A DNA stretch of 64,000 nt, from NCBI GenBank assembly GCA_030433215.1, contig JAUIMC010000007.1, positions 62,001 through 126,000 on the forward strand, given 5' to 3'. Source of the DNA: Alphaproteobacteria bacterium. Its GTDB lineage: Bacteria; Pseudomonadota; Alphaproteobacteria; Caulobacterales; Parvularculaceae. The position numbers and the translations under genes are program-made. The notes below the pieces were generated by a model that had not been told where the DNA came from, did not search any database, and saw only the letters and a list, made by a program, of their open reading frames with translations. Shown here piece after piece: positions 16,246 through 24,796 of this stretch. Each line of letters begins with the position of its first letter. Within the stretch, counting starts at the first letter, position 1.

Positions 16246-18012
16246 TTAGGCGAGGAACGAGATGAACAGCACCAGCGCCAGCAAAATCGCCGTCCACAGC
16301 GCCATGAAGCCGATCGGCCAGGACCGCGCCATCTCGCCTTCCGGTCCGTGCACGTTGTAAATGCGCGCCATCAGCGCTTGCACGCGGCCCGAGAAAATCC
16401 CCCATAGGGCGATCCATGTTGCGCGCGACGCACCAGCGGCCCAACCGGCGAGGCCCCGTCCCGGCACGCGGTAAAACCAGTCCGTGTCGAGATTGGTGGA
16501 TTTGAGCTCCGGCGGATAGAGGCCGGTTTTCTGCAACACCGCGAAAGCGAGCCCGGAATAGAGCAGGATCTGAAGCTGCGTGATGATATGCGGCGCGGTA
16601 TAGGCGATATAGGGCGAGTGGCTGTCCTTGCCGACCTGATAGGCGACGTCTTCGGCGAAAGGTAAAAGCGCAAAAAGCGGATCGCCCAGGGGCCCCGAAA
16701 AGATCTGCGCCGAGCCGATGAAGATGCACAGGAACGCGGTGATGGCCATCGCGATCAACATATGCGGCGGCGCTTCTTTAGGCCGCTTGCCGCTGTCATG
16801 GGCGAAGAAGGCGAAAAACGGAATCTTGATGCCCGAATGGTGGAAGACGCCCGCGGCGGCGAACAACAATGTCATCCAGACCCAGAAATAGCCTTCCTTG
16901 GCGGCGGCGCCGATCAACAGGCCCTTCGAGATAAAGCCGGAAAACAGCGGGAAAGCGGAAATCGACGCGGCCCCGATGATGCAGAACACCGTCGTCCACG
17001 GCATGGTCTTGTATAGCCCGCCCAGCTCGGAGCCTTTCACGGTGCCGGTCCGGTAGAGAACCGCGCCCATGGCCATGAAGAGAAGGCCCTCAAACAGGAT
17101 GTTGCAGAACGCATAGGCCGCCGTGCCGTTCAGCGCCAGGGGCGTGCCGATGCCGACGCCGACGATCATGAAGCCGACCTGGTTGTTGAGCGAATAGGTC
17201 AGAACCCGGCGCAGGTCATTCTCGATCACCGCGAAGAAAATCGGGAACGCCGTCATCACCGCGCCGATATAAACCAGCGCCTCGGCCCCGGCGAAACCGC
17301 GCGCCAGAGAGGCGACCGCGAGCTTCGTCGTAAAGATCGACAGAACGATCGTGCCCGTCACCGTCGATTCCGGATAGGCGTCCTGCACCCAGTTGTGGAG
17401 CAGCGGAAACGCGCTCTTGATGCCGAAGGCGATCAGGATGAACAAGACCGCCGGATCGGTGATGTCGAACCCGGCCTCGAGGAAGTTGCCAAAGGCCAGC
17501 GACCCGGACGCGCGGAAATAAAGGACGATCCCCATGAGCAGCAAAACGCCGGAGGCGATCTGCCAGGCGAGATACCGCATCCCCGCATAGAAGGACCGCC
17601 GGTTGCGGCTCGCCCAGATCAGGAAGACGGACGAAATCGCCGCGATCTCCCAGAAGATGAAGAGCGTGACGAGATCGCCGGCGAGGACGCCGCCTAGCGC
17701 CGCGCCCGGATAGACGAGGCTCGCCGCCTGCTGCACCGGATCGCGCACATGCCAGGCGTAAATCACGTTCAGCGCAATCGCGATCAGGAAGATGGTCGAA
17801 AAGATGCGCGAGAGCCCGTCAACGCGCGTGAGGGTCAGCGTCTCGCCGAAAAGCGCATAGGCGCCGTAATCGCCAAACTCGAAGGAAAACAGCTGCACCG
17901 CCCCCAGAACGGGAAGCGCCAGCATGAAAATGTTGCGCGCCCAGCCATTGGGGATGAGCGGGACGAGAAGCCCGCCGAGAAGAACGATCAGCGCTGGCGA
18001 GACCTCTCCCAT
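16246..18012 (-). CDS. Mrp antiporter D-like subunit (third copy)
   Basis: A 588-residue membrane protein of the NuoM/NuoN/MrpD proton-channel family. It has about 14-16 hydrophobic segments and the family landmarks: LVTLFIFWEIAAISSVFLIWAS, IAFGIKSAFPLLHNWVQDAYPEST (Lys and Pro of the broken helix), NDLRRVLTYSLNNQVGFMIVG. The C-terminal 100 residues extend past the usual MrpD length. It is the last gene of the operon (18012 overlaps the upstream stop by one base), so it probably forms part of the same antiporter complex. Confidence 0.85.
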   Translation of the reverse strand: MGEVSPALIVLLGGLLVPLIPNGWARNIFMLALPVLGAVQLFSFEFGDYGAYALFGETLTLTRVDGLSRIFSTIFLIAIALNVIYAWHVRDPVQQAASLVYPGAALGGVLAGDLVTLFIFWEIAAISSVFLIWASRNRRSFYAGMRYLAWQIASGVLLLMGIVLYFRASGSLAFGNFLEAGFDITDPAVLFILIAFGIKSAFPLLHNWVQDAYPESTVTGTIVLSIFTTKLAVASLARGFAGAEALVYIGAVMTAFPIFFAVIENDLRRVLTYSLNNQVGFMIVGVGIGTPLALNGTAAYAFCNILFEGLLFMAMGAVLYRTGTVKGSELGGLYKTMPWTTVFCIIGAASISAFPLFSGFISKGLLIGAAAKEGYFWVWMTLLFAAAGVFHHSGIKIPFFAFFAHDSGKRPKEAPPHMLIAMAITAFLCIFIGSAQIFSGPLGDPLFALLPFAEDVAYQVGKDSHSPYIAYTAPHIITQLQILLYSGLAFAVLQKTGLYPPELKSTNLDTDWFYRVPGRGLAGWAAGASRATWIALWGIFSGRVQALMARIYNVHGPEGEMARSWPIGFMALWTAILLALVLFISFLA

Positions 18013-18395
18013 CAGTGAGCTTTCCCTGCTTTTTCGGCTTCGTAATGGGGGTGGCCTTCAAAGGGCGTGTCGGCTGCGTCGGGGTCGGCGCTCGACTGCC
18101 CGAGATTTTTCGTCTCATAGGCCGCGTCTTTTTTCTCATAATAATTTTCCGGCCGCATCAGCACCTTGCGCAGTTGCGCGGCGGCGAGGACCAGGAAAAC
18201 GCAGCCGATAAAGCCGTAAAGGCCGTAGAAATTCGGAATATGTTCAATCGGGAAATAGGGGTGCTTTTCGTAGAAAAAGTCAGCGATGAACAGCAACACG
18301 CACACGCCGACCAGCGCTTGCAAGATGCGCTGAACCGTCTTGGGGTTATCGGCCCAGCCGGGTTTTTCGTCCGGATTGTGGTGATGGTCAGTCAT
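18012..18395 (-). CDS. Small membrane protein in Mrp operon
   Basis: A 127-residue protein with a His-rich N-terminus (MTDHHHNPDEKPG), two membrane helices (ILQALVGVCVLLFIADFFY and FYGLYGFIGCVFLVLAAAQL) and a charged cytoplasmic or periplasmic tail. I do not know a named family; similar proteins seem to accompany alphaproteobacterial Mrp clusters. ATG 18395 follows AAAGG; a GTG at 18410 is possible. It overlaps the next gene by one base and follows the second D-like gene by 72 bases, so it is in the operon. Confidence 0.7.
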   Translation of the reverse strand: MTDHHHNPDEKPGWADNPKTVQRILQALVGVCVLLFIADFFYEKHPYFPIEHIPNFYGLYGFIGCVFLVLAAAQLRKVLMRPENYYEKKDAAYETKNLGQSSADPDAADTPFEGHPHYEAEKAGKAH

Positions 18396-18467
18396 TGGCC
18401 AGCCTTTCACCTTCCCTTTTCAAGGGGGGAACAAGCCCTGCTTGCAAGGAGAGCTCTCTTGCTTTCA

Positions 18468-20009
18468 TCACTGCCCCCCGATCATCGGCAGGAGGAAATC
18501 GTAAAGCGCGCCCATGAAGAAAAACAGGATCAGCGAGCCGGCCGCCGTGACGCCGATGGGCAGGAGGCAGGCGAAGGGCGCTTCGGCGATGGGCGTGCGC
18601 GGCGGCGTGACCGGGCCCTTGTCGGCGTCATAGCGCGGCCCGTCATACCAGGCGCCTTCAAACGGATGATTAGCGCCCGGCGGCGCTTTCAAAAACGCCT
18701 GCACGGGGATCGAGAGCAGATAGATCACATTGAGGATCGACGAGACCATGAGGACCGCGATGATCGCCAGCTGTCCGGCGTCGGCGGCGCCCAGCATCAG
18801 GAAGAATTTCGGCCAGGAGCCGGCCATGGGCGGCAGCCCGATGATCGACATGGCGCCGATGAAAAACGCGCCGAAGGTGAAGGGCATCACCCGTCCGAGC
18901 CCGCGCAGTTCGGAAACCAGCGATTTGTGGTGCGCGACGTAAATGGCGCCGGCGCACATGAAGAGCGTCATCTTGCCAAGCGCGTGGGCCGCAATCTGCA
19001 TCGCGCCGCCCATGACGCCCATCTGCGTCGCGAGCATGGCGCCGAGCGTCACATAGGAAAGCTGCGACACCGTCGAATAGGCGAGCCGCGCTTTCAAATT
19101 GTCCTTGTTCATGGCGATGGCCGAGGCGAGGAGGATCGAACCCCCGGCGATCCACATAAAGGGCGTTCCCGCCCCCGTGTCGGCGATGAAGTCGACGCCG
19201 AAAATATAGACCGCGACCTTCAGGACCGAGAAGACGCCGGCTTTCACGACCGCCACCGCGTGGAGGAAGGCCGAGACCGGCGTCGGCGCCACCATGGCGT
19301 TAGGCAGCCAGGGATGGACGGGCATCAGCGCCGCCTTGCCGATGCCGAAGACGTAAAGGCCCATCAAAACCCCGGCGATGGGCGCCACCGCGTCAGCATG
19401 GTCGGCCATGATGCCGCCCGGAACGAAATCCGACGTGCCGGTGATGGCGTATGTCCAGACGATTGCGGGCAAGAGAAGCCCGATGGAGGTCGCCATCAAC
19501 ACGCCGAGATAGATGCGCCCGCCATTGCGCGCCTTGTCGTCGCCGTAATGGGTGACGAGCGGGAAGGTCGAGAGCGTCAGCACTTCATAGAAGATGAAGA
19601 GCGTGAAGAGGTTCGCCGCAAAGGCGACGCCCATGGCGGCGGAAATCGCCACCGCGAAACACATGTAAAAGCGCGTCTGATGCTCTTCGCCATGACCGCG
19701 CATATAGCCGATGGAATAGACGGAATTGACGAGCCACAAGCCGCTCGCAATCACCGCGAACATGGCGCCCAGCGGTTCGGCGTGGAACGCGATGGGAAGC
19801 CCGCCGATCACCTCGATCACCGTGACTTCGGGCCGGGCGCCGCCGGCGACGGCGGCGAAGACGACAATCGCCAGCGCGAACAGCGCGCCGCCGGTGATCA
19901 GCGTCGCCGCCTCGCGCAGGTTCGGCTGCTTGTCGAGAAGCCAGATGGCGATGAAGCCGACGAGCGGCAGGGCCAGCGCCAGCGGCATGGCGAGTTCGGG
20001 GGAGATCAT
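18468..20009 (-). CDS. Mrp antiporter D-like subunit (second copy)
   Basis: A 513-residue proton-channel subunit of the NuoM/MrpD/MrpA-N family. It contains FTLFIFYEVLTLSTFPLVTHYGD, MPVHPWLPNAMVAPTPVSAFLHAVAVVKAGVF (a strongly conserved channel block) and NLKARLAYSTVSQLSYVTLG. It overlaps the stop of the preceding mrpD by the ATGA at 20009-20006; this start is preferred over an upstream frame of arginine-rich sequence. It may replace the N-terminal channel half of MrpA, which is otherwise missing. Confidence 0.87.
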   Translation of the reverse strand: MISPELAMPLALALPLVGFIAIWLLDKQPNLREAATLITGGALFALAIVVFAAVAGGARPEVTVIEVIGGLPIAFHAEPLGAMFAVIASGLWLVNSVYSIGYMRGHGEEHQTRFYMCFAVAISAAMGVAFAANLFTLFIFYEVLTLSTFPLVTHYGDDKARNGGRIYLGVLMATSIGLLLPAIVWTYAITGTSDFVPGGIMADHADAVAPIAGVLMGLYVFGIGKAALMPVHPWLPNAMVAPTPVSAFLHAVAVVKAGVFSVLKVAVYIFGVDFIADTGAGTPFMWIAGGSILLASAIAMNKDNLKARLAYSTVSQLSYVTLGAMLATQMGVMGGAMQIAAHALGKMTLFMCAGAIYVAHHKSLVSELRGLGRVMPFTFGAFFIGAMSIIGLPPMAGSWPKFFLMLGAADAGQLAIIAVLMVSSILNVIYLLSIPVQAFLKAPPGANHPFEGAWYDGPRYDADKGPVTPPRTPIAEAPFACLLPIGVTAAGSLILFFFMGALYDFLLPMIGGQ

Positions 20010-21511
20010 GGGGCGCCTCCCGCCATAGCCATCAGCGCCTCGGCGGCGCGGGTCGCGATGCCGCCGGTCAAATCCGTGCGCACGCCGAAATAGATATTGG
20101 CGGCGACGAGCACCCACATGGGGATCAGCATGGAGAGCGGCGCCTCTTCCTTCGGCATGGCGTATTTGCCCTCTTCAGCGGGTTCGCGCAGCAGCATCAC
20201 TTCCGCGACGCGGCCCACATAGGCGAGCGCGATCAGCGAGGACGCGACAATCAAAAAGCCCGCATACCAGTGGCCGGCCTCGAACGCCGCCTGCAACAGA
20301 TACCATTTGGAAATGAAGCCGACGGTCAGCGGCACGCCGATCAGCGACAGGCCGGAAATGATGAACGCCCAGGTGGTGACGGGCATGCGTTTTGAGAGGC
20401 CCGCGAAAGCGTGGATCGAATGCGAACCCGCGCGCAACACCACACAGGCAACCGCCATGAAAAGCGCGCCCTTCATCAGCGCGTGGTTGAAGACATGCAC
20501 CAGCGTCGCGGTCAGCCCCTCGACCGTGGCGAAGGAAAGACCGAGCAGCATGTAGCCGATCTGCGCCACCGAAGAATAAGCGAGCATGCGCTTCACGTCT
20601 TCCTGGAACAGCGCCACGAGCGAGGCGACGAACATGCCCGCGAGTCCGAGCGGCAGCAGCACATAGGTGAAGGCAGCGCCGATAAAGGCGAAATCGAAAT
20701 TGAAGACCGAAAAGATGAAGCGGATGATGACATAGACCGCCACCTTGGTGGCCGTCGCCGCCATGAAGGCCGTCACCGCCGACGGCGCATAGGTATAGGC
20801 GTTGGGCAGCCAGAGATGCAGCGGGAACATGGCGAGCTTAAGGCCCATCCCGACGAGGATGAAGGCGAAGCCCGCCGAGATCATGCGGTTGTCCTGGCCG
20901 ATCAGCCTTTGCGCGAGGTCCGCCATGTTGAGCGTCCCCGTCGCCTGATACAAAAGCCCGATGCCGATGACGAAGAAGGTCGCGCCGATCGTGCCCATAA
21001 CGAGATAGTTGAAAGCGGCGGTCAGCGCCCGGCGGTCGCGGCGCGCGCCCATGGCGATCAGCGCATAACCGGAGAGCGAGGAAATCTCGAGGAACACGAA
21101 GACATTGAAGGCGTCGCCGGTGATCGTAACGCCGAGCAGGCCGGTCATGCAGATCAGGAGCGCGCCATAGAACAGCGGCGTCTGGCGCTCGTCGATTTCG
21201 AGCTGCACCGAGCGATAGGCAAAGGGGAAGACCACCGCCGCAATGCCGGAGACCAGCAACAAGACCAGAGCGTTTGCAAGGTCGACATAATATTCAATGC
21301 CGATGGGCGGGGCCCAGTCGCCGAGTTCGTAAGAGATCGGTCCGTTCGCCGACACCTGCATGAACAGCGCGATGCAGGCGGCGAAGGTGAGCCAGGAGAA
21401 CAGCGACGCCCATAGATGCGGCGCCCGGCCCGGCGGCAAGAGGAGCGTGATCGGCGCCGCGATGATCGGCACTACGATCGGCAGGACGGGAAGCTGGGCG
21501 ATCAGGTTCAT
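20006..21511 (-). CDS. mrpD: Mrp antiporter subunit D
   Basis: A 501-residue membrane protein of the MrpD family: FNVFVFLEISSLSGYALIAMGA, GLKLAMFPLHLWLPNAYTYAPSA, DVKRMLAYSSVAQIGYMLLG and FNHALMKGALFMA are all present, including the Lys/His residues of the proton pathway. About 14 helices. It starts within the last bases of mrpC (overlap at 21508-21511), which argues for coupled translation. It forms the main antiporter channel with A, B, C, E, F and G subunits in the inner membrane. Confidence 0.92.
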   Translation of the reverse strand: MNLIAQLPVLPIVVPIIAAPITLLLPPGRAPHLWASLFSWLTFAACIALFMQVSANGPISYELGDWAPPIGIEYYVDLANALVLLLVSGIAAVVFPFAYRSVQLEIDERQTPLFYGALLICMTGLLGVTITGDAFNVFVFLEISSLSGYALIAMGARRDRRALTAAFNYLVMGTIGATFFVIGIGLLYQATGTLNMADLAQRLIGQDNRMISAGFAFILVGMGLKLAMFPLHLWLPNAYTYAPSAVTAFMAATATKVAVYVIIRFIFSVFNFDFAFIGAAFTYVLLPLGLAGMFVASLVALFQEDVKRMLAYSSVAQIGYMLLGLSFATVEGLTATLVHVFNHALMKGALFMAVACVVLRAGSHSIHAFAGLSKRMPVTTWAFIISGLSLIGVPLTVGFISKWYLLQAAFEAGHWYAGFLIVASSLIALAYVGRVAEVMLLREPAEEGKYAMPKEEAPLSMLIPMWVLVAANIYFGVRTDLTGGIATRAAEALMAMAGGAP

Positions 21512-22293
21512 GCGCCCGCTCCCGCTTCGGTCGCGGCGCCCGCATTGTGGCCGAACTCTGCGATCTCGTCCGCGGTTTCGAGCTCGTCTTCCTCGATGGT
21601 CCCGTAGGCTTCACGGATGCGGACCGCGAGCGCGAGGCCCACCGCGGTCGTCGCCACGCCGACGACAATGGCGGTGAGAATGAGGACGTGCGGCAGCGGA
21701 TTGGAATAGACGATGGCGTCTATGGCGCCATGCGCAGCATCCGCAGCGCCGTGCGAAGCAGCCTGGGCCGCGTCATGAGCTGCATCGGACGCGCCGTTCA
21801 TGTCGAAACCGGACGCGGCCTCGGCGGGCGTCTTGGCGAGATGGTCGCCCATATTATTGGCGATCTTGCCGCCCGCTTCCGGCAGTTCGTGCAGGGACGC
21901 CTCGCTTCCCTCCCCGGCCGGCGCGTGCTTCAGGGCGTCTTTCAGTTCATTGCCATGGTCGAGCGCGGAATTGTCGATCTTCGCATGCAGCGCGTCGCCG
22001 GCTTCCGCCGCGCCGTGGCCCGCCGCCTCTGCGCCGTGGCCGGCGGCCTCGCCCTCTTCGGGGCCGTGATGGCCGCCATCGAGCTCGCCGCCCATATATA
22101 TCGGCGCGGTGCCGTCGGCGATCTTGCCGATGGTGATGTAGTAGATGAAGACGGAGGTCTGGAAGATATTGAGACCGACAATCTTCTTCACCAGATTGCC
22201 GCGCGCGAAGACGATATAAAGCCCGGTCATCATCAGCATGATGACGATCCAGTAATTATAGCGTTCGAGGATGAAAGTGAGCCAGTCGTCCAT
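21508..22293 (-). CDS. mrpC: Mrp antiporter subunit C with large His/Ala-rich insertion
   Basis: A 261-residue NuoK-like subunit, over twice the usual MrpC size of roughly 110-125. Helices 1 and 2 (YWIVIMLMMTGLYIVFA, KKIVGLNIFQTSVFIYYI) and helix 3 (PLPHVLILTAIVVGVATTAVGLALAVRIRE) are normal. Between them, residues about 70-195 form a low-complexity segment rich in Ala, Gly, His, Glu and Asp (GGHHGPEEGEAAGHGAEAAGHG and similar). Codon use matches neighbours and the frame is open, so it is not a frameshift. The loop should face the periplasm or cytoplasm between helices 2 and 3. Confidence 0.9.
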   Translation of the reverse strand: MDDWLTFILERYNYWIVIMLMMTGLYIVFARGNLVKKIVGLNIFQTSVFIYYITIGKIADGTAPIYMGGELDGGHHGPEEGEAAGHGAEAAGHGAAEAGDALHAKIDNSALDHGNELKDALKHAPAGEGSEASLHELPEAGGKIANNMGDHLAKTPAEAASGFDMNGASDAAHDAAQAASHGAADAAHGAIDAIVYSNPLPHVLILTAIVVGVATTAVGLALAVRIREAYGTIEEDELETADEIAEFGHNAGAATEAGAGA

Positions 22294-22296
22294 CGT

Positions 22297-22737
22297 CTAC
22301 CAGTCTTCCTGATCGATGTCGGGCTCGCGGCCGGTGAAATGATAGAAAATCGTCAGCATAGTCGCAGCCACGGCGACGCCGACGCCCCATTCAACGAGAA
22401 TGATGCCGTAATGCTGGCCCGCATGGTGCGTCGAGTTCGGGACCAGCGCGTCATAGGCGAGGAAATTCGCGCCGAGCAGCATGGTGACGACGCCGGTGCC
22501 CGCATAGAACAGAAAGCCGATCACCATCAGAACGGTGAGCGCCTTTTGCGGCAGCACTTTTTTCGTTTCCTCGAGACCGAAACAGAAGGCGTGGAGGATA
22601 AAGGCGACGGCGAAGATGACGCCGGCCTGAAAGCCGCCGCCCGGGCCGAAATCGCCGTGAAACTGCACGTAAAAGCCGAACAGGATGATCGGCGCGAACA
22701 TCAGCTTGGTGGTCACGCGGAGGATGAGATGGTCCAT
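22297..22737 (-). CDS. mrpB: Mrp antiporter subunit B
   Basis: A 146-residue membrane protein of the MnhB/MrpB family: LILRVTTKLMFAPIILFGFYVQFHGDFGPGGGFQAG is the family hallmark, followed by VLMVIGFLFYAGTG and NSTHHAGQHYGIILVEWGVGVAVAATMLTIFY. The ATG at 22737 overlaps the preceding stop (TGATG), with AAAGG upstream. It lies three bases before mrpC. Confidence 0.92.
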   Translation of the reverse strand: MDHLILRVTTKLMFAPIILFGFYVQFHGDFGPGGGFQAGVIFAVAFILHAFCFGLEETKKVLPQKALTVLMVIGFLFYAGTGVVTMLLGANFLAYDALVPNSTHHAGQHYGIILVEWGVGVAVAATMLTIFYHFTGREPDIDQEDW

Positions 22738-23354
22738 CACTCAGCCTTTCCGTTGTCTGCGGCGTCGTCCGCCTCGATGTCGGAAACCCGCCGTCCGCCG
22801 CGCATGGAGCCAACGCCGAGCAACAGCATCACCGCGACGCCGGCGGTGAAGATCACCATCACCTCGCCCATGGTGTCGAAGCCCCGGTAGCTCGCCAGGA
22901 TCGACGTCACGATGTTGGGCATGGGAATTTCCCCGGCGGCGCGATCCACATAGTCCTGACCGACGGCGCTGTTGGCCGGTGAATTGGGGTCGCCGAAAGC
23001 CGGCATGTCGATGGTCGCATAGAAAAGGGCCGCGCCCGTCGCGAGAACCGCCAAGAGGGCCACCGGCGCGCGGCCCGGCGTTTTCGGCTTTTCGCGCCGC
23101 GCGGTGAGCAGCATCCCCGACAGCATCAGCACCGTCGAAATGCCCGCGCCCACCGCCGCTTCGGTAAAGGCGACGTCCACCGCATCCAAGGAGACGAAAA
23201 ACGCAGCGGAGAGAAGCGAATAAATCCCCGACAGCATGACGACGCCGAAAAGATGGCGCGAGCGCAACATCGCGATCGCCACCAGAAACAGCATGGTCAG
23301 AAGCGCCAGATCGAGAAAGATGATCGGCGAGAAGACGGTTTCGAACTCGGTCAT
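22737..23354 (-). CDS. MbhD/MrpA-C-terminal-like antiporter subunit
   Basis: A 205-residue membrane protein. The first 85 residues (DLALLTMLFLVAIAMLRSRHLFGVVMLSGIYSLLSAAFFVSLDAVDVAFTEAAVGAG, split here into two helices) match the DUF4040/MbhD domain, and the second half has an MbhE-like region ending VMVIFTAGVAVMLLLG. These domains are the C-terminal part of full-length MrpA, so MrpA appears split in this operon. It overlaps mrpG by four bases and mrpB by one. Confidence 0.83.
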   Translation of the reverse strand: MTEFETVFSPIIFLDLALLTMLFLVAIAMLRSRHLFGVVMLSGIYSLLSAAFFVSLDAVDVAFTEAAVGAGISTVLMLSGMLLTARREKPKTPGRAPVALLAVLATGAALFYATIDMPAFGDPNSPANSAVGQDYVDRAAGEIPMPNIVTSILASYRGFDTMGEVMVIFTAGVAVMLLLGVGSMRGGRRVSDIEADDAADNGKAE

Positions 23355-23713
23355 TCCCCGTCCTCCTTATAGCGCAGCTCCGGCCCTTCAAGCGGCTTGA
23401 ACCCGACCATCCAGGCGGCGTGCGCGATGGCGTGCGTCGCCACCGGCGAGGTGAAGAACAAGAACGCGCCGATGAAGAAGATCTTCACCGCGACGATCCA
23501 GGTCGGCGCCTGCAACAGCATGCCGATGAGAATGAGCTCCGCGCCCCCTGTATCGGTGACGCCGGCGGCGTGCAGGCGCGTATAGAAATCGGGAAAGCGC
23601 ACAATGCCGATGGCCCCGGAGACCACGGCGATCCCGCCGGCCAGAATGAACCCCCAGGAGAGAATATTGCGGAGAATCTCGATATCCGCCCAGAACTGCC
23701 CGACCGCTTCCAT
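23351..23713 (-). CDS. mrpG: Mrp antiporter subunit G
   Basis: A 120-residue protein of the MnhG/MrpG family with three helices and the signature GAIGIVRFPDFYTRLHAAGVTDTGGAEL. It begins on the last base of mrpF and overlaps the next gene by four bases. It is a required small subunit of Mrp complexes, inner membrane. Confidence 0.92.
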   Translation of the reverse strand: MEAVGQFWADIEILRNILSWGFILAGGIAVVSGAIGIVRFPDFYTRLHAAGVTDTGGAELILIGMLLQAPTWIVAVKIFFIGAFLFFTSPVATHAIAHAAWMVGFKPLEGPELRYKEDGE

Positions 23714-23976
23714 TACGCCTCCTCGCGCGAGCGGCGATAGGAGAAGAAACGCAGGATCGCGATGGTCGAGGCGAAGTTAATCAGGGCGTAGAGGAGCGCG
23801 ATGTCGAGAAAGTCCGGCCGGCCTGTCAGAAAGCCCATGAGCCCGATCAAAAGGACCGTTTTGGTGCCGAAAGAGTTGCCGGCGAGAATGCGGTCATACA
23901 GCGAGGGCCCGGCGAAAGCGCGCACCAGCGCGAGAACCATGGCGGCGATAATGGCGGCGGTGGCGGCGGCGAACAT
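23713..23976 (-). CDS. mrpF: Mrp antiporter subunit F
   Basis: An 87-residue, three-helix MrpF protein: VRAFAGPSLYDRILAGNSFGTKTVLLI and FLDIALLYALINFASTIAILRFF are characteristic. The start at 23976 overlaps the mrpE stop by one base (TAATG); an upstream frame would add unrelated basic sequence. Confidence 0.92.
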   Translation of the reverse strand: MFAAATAAIIAAMVLALVRAFAGPSLYDRILAGNSFGTKTVLLIGLMGFLTGRPDFLDIALLYALINFASTIAILRFFSYRRSREEA

Positions 23977-24458
23977 TATTGGCCGCTCCCTTCGCAGCGC
24001 GCGACGCGCTCGCCCATATCGGTGATCGCCGCGACGTCGCAAAGCCCCTCGGTGAGGCCGTGAACGAGAATGCCGTCCTCACGCAGATCCACCGAGACCG
24101 TGCCCGGCGTCAGGGTGATGGAATTGGCGAAGGTCGCCTGGCCGACAGTGGTTTTCGGGGGCAGCGGCACAGTAAACATTTTCGGCGACAGTTTCGGCTC
24201 CACGGCCAGCGCCTGGCGGATGACGATGATGTTGGCCTTGCCGATTTCCCCGGTCAGCCACCACCAGTAAGCGAAAATGCGCGGCATCAGGCCGGTGGGC
24301 ACGCTGTCGCCGTCCATGACGCGCGCGCGCGCGGCGAGCCAGACGGTGACCGCAATCGACGCGGCCCCGAGCATCAGCAGGAGCGCATTGTCGAAATAGC
24401 CCGACAGCAAAAGCCAAAGCCCGGCCAGCGCCAGAACGAGGATGATAAACCGCCCCAT
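23976..24458 (-). CDS. mrpE: Mrp antiporter subunit E
   Basis: A 160-residue MrpE protein: two N-terminal helices, YWWWLTGEIGKANIIVIRQAL, then a soluble domain with FANSITLTPGTVSVDLREDGILVHGL. It is the first gene of the operon on the minus strand, with GAGGG upstream of ATG 24458; a longer frame to 24626 would precede the first helix by a basic stretch and is unlikely. An operon starting with E and carrying extra D subunits resembles the arrangement called group 2 Mrp (from memory). Confidence 0.9.
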   Translation of the reverse strand: MGRFIILVLALAGLWLLLSGYFDNALLLMLGAASIAVTVWLAARARVMDGDSVPTGLMPRIFAYWWWLTGEIGKANIIVIRQALAVEPKLSPKMFTVPLPPKTTVGQATFANSITLTPGTVSVDLREDGILVHGLTEGLCDVAAITDMGERVARCEGSGQ

Positions 24459-24796
24459 CAGCCCTCTTCGAGGAACCTCTCTTTTGCCCCGGCCGCCCGT
24501 TGGATCGGACGGCGCCGTCCTCATGAAATATCGCCGGCGAGAGGAATAGAGACGCGACACGCCGGAGACAATAGAAACTGGCGCTGAAAGCGCGAAGCGC
24601 CATGCGCGACACAGCGCAGCAGGCACGCGCCGCGCTTTCTTAATTTCGCAGATTGGGCGGGAAAATCAACGCCTTGACGGGGGTTTGGCGGTAAAATCGG
24701 CGCCGCCGCCGGCAATTCCGACCGCACGGCCTTCTTCAAAGCGTTCCGGAAAACTTATGGCGCAACGCCTTCGGCGGTTGCGCGCGCCTCGGCCGC
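24459..24796. other. Intergenic region upstream of mrp operon
   Basis: These 338 bases lie upstream of mrpE and downstream of the RHH-like gene. I find no convincing gene or terminator; the mrp promoter is presumably here, but no clear -35/-10 pair is visible on the minus strand. Confidence 0.4.

Noticed and set aside
18015-20093. A 692-codon plus-strand frame across the Mrp genes
   Set aside because: Composition is dominated by Arg, Asp, His and Gly runs, typical of the shadow of membrane genes. The opposite strand encodes well-conserved antiporter subunits.
24674-24697. TTGACG and TAAAAT as a promoter on the plus strand
   Set aside because: The spacing is only 12 bases and no plus-strand gene follows.
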